Below are positions 62,681 to 64,000 of a DNA stretch of 64,000 nt, one piece after another. This DNA comes from Bdellovibrio bacteriovorus. GTDB lineage: Bacteria; Bdellovibrionota; Bdellovibrionia; Bdellovibrionales; Bdellovibrionaceae. The stretch lies in NCBI RefSeq assembly GCF_001592735.1, contig NZ_LUKE01000005.1:62001-126000 (forward strand), given 5' to 3'. Each line of letters begins with the position of its first letter. The first letter of the stretch is position 1. The translations under genes and the position numbers were made by a program. The notes beneath the pieces are model-generated. The model was not told where the DNA came from, made no database searches, and worked only from the letters and a program-made list of their open reading frames with translations.

Positions 62681-63247
62681 CTACTTCTTGTCGATTTTAG
62701 ATTTCAAATAATCTAAACCCATGCGCGCCATCATAAAGACGCCTTTTTCTTCTAATTTTTTTTCAACATCTTTGGCTTTACGCAAAGCTTTAGACGCAGC
62801 CAATTGCGCAAATGGGTTCCCCACAGGCAAACCTTGGAACTCGCCGTCTTTCACCCATTCATCAGCCACGGTGTCGGCAAGCTCCATCACTTTCGGAGCT
62901 TTCATGCGAATCAGGTCGCTGCCGTAAAACTCCAAGTGAACTTTTTGAGGCTCTTCTTGTTTTTGATGAAATGATTCGTAAGTTTTTTCTGCGGCTGTTT
63001 CTTCGGACGTATCATCGGGAGCCACATAAACTTGTGAGTGCCCCTCAGGGAATACACCTTCATTCAGGGCTTCCGTATTAATGGCTTCAGCTTCTGTTTC
63101 GGCCTCAGCCCCGTCGTACACGGCTTCTTCTGAGGAAACAGCATCCACCGCTTCGTCATTCAGCTTATCCGCCATCTCATGGCGCGGGCGACGTTTTGAA
63201 GATGAAGAAGAGCCTTTTTTACCTTTGTATTCTTTTGTCTGTGGCAT
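62681..63247 (-). CDS. Hypothetical protein of the ParA operon
   Basis: 188 residues. A basic then strongly acidic, Glu/Ala/Asp-rich disordered part (about 25-110) precedes a C-terminal helical part (LASKALRKAKDVEKKLEEKG). No family recognised. Follows ParA by 14 bp and precedes bolA. Possible partner of the ParA ATPase. Confidence 0.6.
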   Translation of the reverse strand: MPQTKEYKGKKGSSSSSKRRPRHEMADKLNDEAVDAVSSEEAVYDGAEAETEAEAINTEALNEGVFPEGHSQVYVAPDDTSEETAAEKTYESFHQKQEEPQKVHLEFYGSDLIRMKAPKVMELADTVADEWVKDGEFQGLPVGNPFAQLAASKALRKAKDVEKKLEEKGVFMMARMGLDYLKSKIDKK

Positions 63248-63261
63248 CGGAAACTTCCTTT

Positions 63262-64000
63262 TTATGCAAAACCAAGTACTTCGCGGGTCACAATGTCATA
63301 GTCCTCTTTCACCGGGGATTTCCCGGCAAAAAGGCTTTTTCCAGAACGGATCGAGTTTTTGACCTCGCTGGAAGTGCGAATATAGCCCTTCATCAGCGAA
63401 TCTTCAAAAGAATCAATGCACTTTTGCAAAAGTTCATGACTGGTGTTTTCTCGCCCATCAAATTTCGTGAATAGGATCTTACGAGTGAAATCTAACGAAA
63501 AGTCGCTCTTGATGTCTTCTAACTCCGTCAGGTTTTTCTGTAACCCTAAGAATGAGAATTTATCAGGGTTCACCGGTAAAATGATCTCATCTGAAGCCAC
63601 GGTGACGGCTGTATTCACGGCACTGAGCGCCGGGGCCGTGTCGATCAAAATCAGGTCATAGCGGTGTCTAATTTTTTCTAATGGAGCCTTAATCACTTGG
63701 GCCCAGTTGCGATTGGAATTCATCAAGACTCGGTCTAACACCGAGTTATTTAATGACGAAGGAATTAAGTCCACATGAGGCTCAATAAAACGCACGCACT
63801 CTTCAATGCTTTTGCGTTTTTCGGCGATATCAACCCACACCGGAACTTCTTCGTCTTCAACCCCAAGGGCAAAGCTTAAGTTGGCTTGTTGATCTAAATC
63901 GATAAACAAAACGCGCGCGCCGTACATGGCTGCTCTTAAGCCCATGTTTAACACGGACGTCGTCTTGGCAACACCGCCTTTAAGCATTTGGACAGAGATC
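63262..64000 (-). CDS. ParA/Soj-family ATPase, 5' end off the right edge
   Basis: The reading frame continues to the window edge. It has the deviant Walker A KGGVAKTTS, Walker A' FIDLDQQANL and Walker B LILIDTAPAL, typical of ParA/MinD ATPases that position plasmids, chromosomes or proteins. First gene of the operon with the acidic protein and bolA. Start not in view. Confidence 0.9.
   Translation of the reverse strand, partial: ISVQMLKGGVAKTTSVLNMGLRAAMYGARVLFIDLDQQANLSFALGVEDEEVPVWVDIAEKRKSIEECVRFIEPHVDLIPSSLNNSVLDRVLMNSNRNWAQVIKAPLEKIRHRYDLILIDTAPALSAVNTAVTVASDEIILPVNPDKFSFLGLQKNLTELEDIKSDFSLDFTRKILFTKFDGRENTSHELLQKCIDSFEDSLMKGYIRTSSEVKNSIRSGKSLFAGKSPVKEDYDIVTREVLGFA

Overview
The window looks like a chromosomal segment of a Bdellovibrio-type bacterium (Bdellovibrionota). 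I infer this from the mix of families, not from a marker gene: two TIGR02147 regulators encoded with secreted proteins, a very long repetitive fibre-like surface protein, many small signal-peptide proteins, a SWIB/histone-H1-like basic protein, a phage-like membrane protein, DTW and TfoX-like housekeeping genes, and moderate GC. Coding density is high. Genes lie on both strands in short operons, often with ATGA or TAATG overlaps, and there is one tRNA (Asp-GTC). I saw no rRNA, CRISPR array or intact insertion sequence.

Layout. 0-10.4 kb: a 3' gene fragment, a GNAT-like protein, an RluA-family pseudouridine synthase, a small XRE regulator, an Ig-like lipoprotein, the 1627-residue fibre protein, an unknown protein and an exported beta-carbonic anhydrase. 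10.4-18.7 kb: secreted coiled-coil and Cys/Gly-rich proteins, a nitronate monooxygenase-like enzyme, a BlaI / M56 (BlaR1-like) / DsbA-like lipoprotein operon with TACA-N2-TGTA operators, a 3D-domain protein and a TfoX-like protein. 18.7-31.3 kb: a MerR regulator fused to an apparently catalytically dead DNA polymerase III alpha core, in an operon with a DUF4336 protein. Next come a phage-like membrane protein pair, an MBL-fold protein, a thioesterase, small proteins, a large U32 protein of RlhA type and a chorismate mutase. 31.3-39.5 kb: RlmI-like methyltransferase, JmjC/cupin, NUDIX, an AHSA1-like protein, three tiny hydrophilic proteins, an EamA transporter whose leader folds like a purine riboswitch, a DTW protein and a P1/DmpA-type peptidase. 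39.5-48 kb: an accessory-looking stretch with two frameshifted genes, two TIGR02147/secreted or protease neighbourhoods, a subtilase-CAP lipoprotein, STAS and SpoIIE-type proteins, a papain-like protein, a TPR protein and tRNA-Asp. 48-64 kb: HMA protein, response regulator, oligoribonuclease, AlkC-like protein, a second TIGR02147 operon with an 18-bp palindrome, MscS channel, two GNATs, ahcY, map, SWIB protein, J-domain protein, ettA, bolA and a ParA ATPase running off the right edge.

Main points of interest. (1) The MerR-PolIII alpha fusion keeps the polymerase fold landmarks but lacks two of three catalytic aspartates, so it reads as a polymerase core reused as the sensor or partner domain of a transcription factor. 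(2) The EamA leader matches the purine-riboswitch layout (P2, P3, GG/CC loop-loop pairing, UAUAA and UCUACC joints) and has a plausible translational expression platform. (3) A 171-bp element with perfect 34-bp inverted ends lies beside ahcY. (4) A BlaR1/BlaI-like switch seems to control a thioredoxin-fold lipoprotein instead of a beta-lactamase. (5) Small genes (26-59 residues) easily missed by annotation are present. Two or three genes are broken at short homopolymers, which may be genuine decay or consensus errors.
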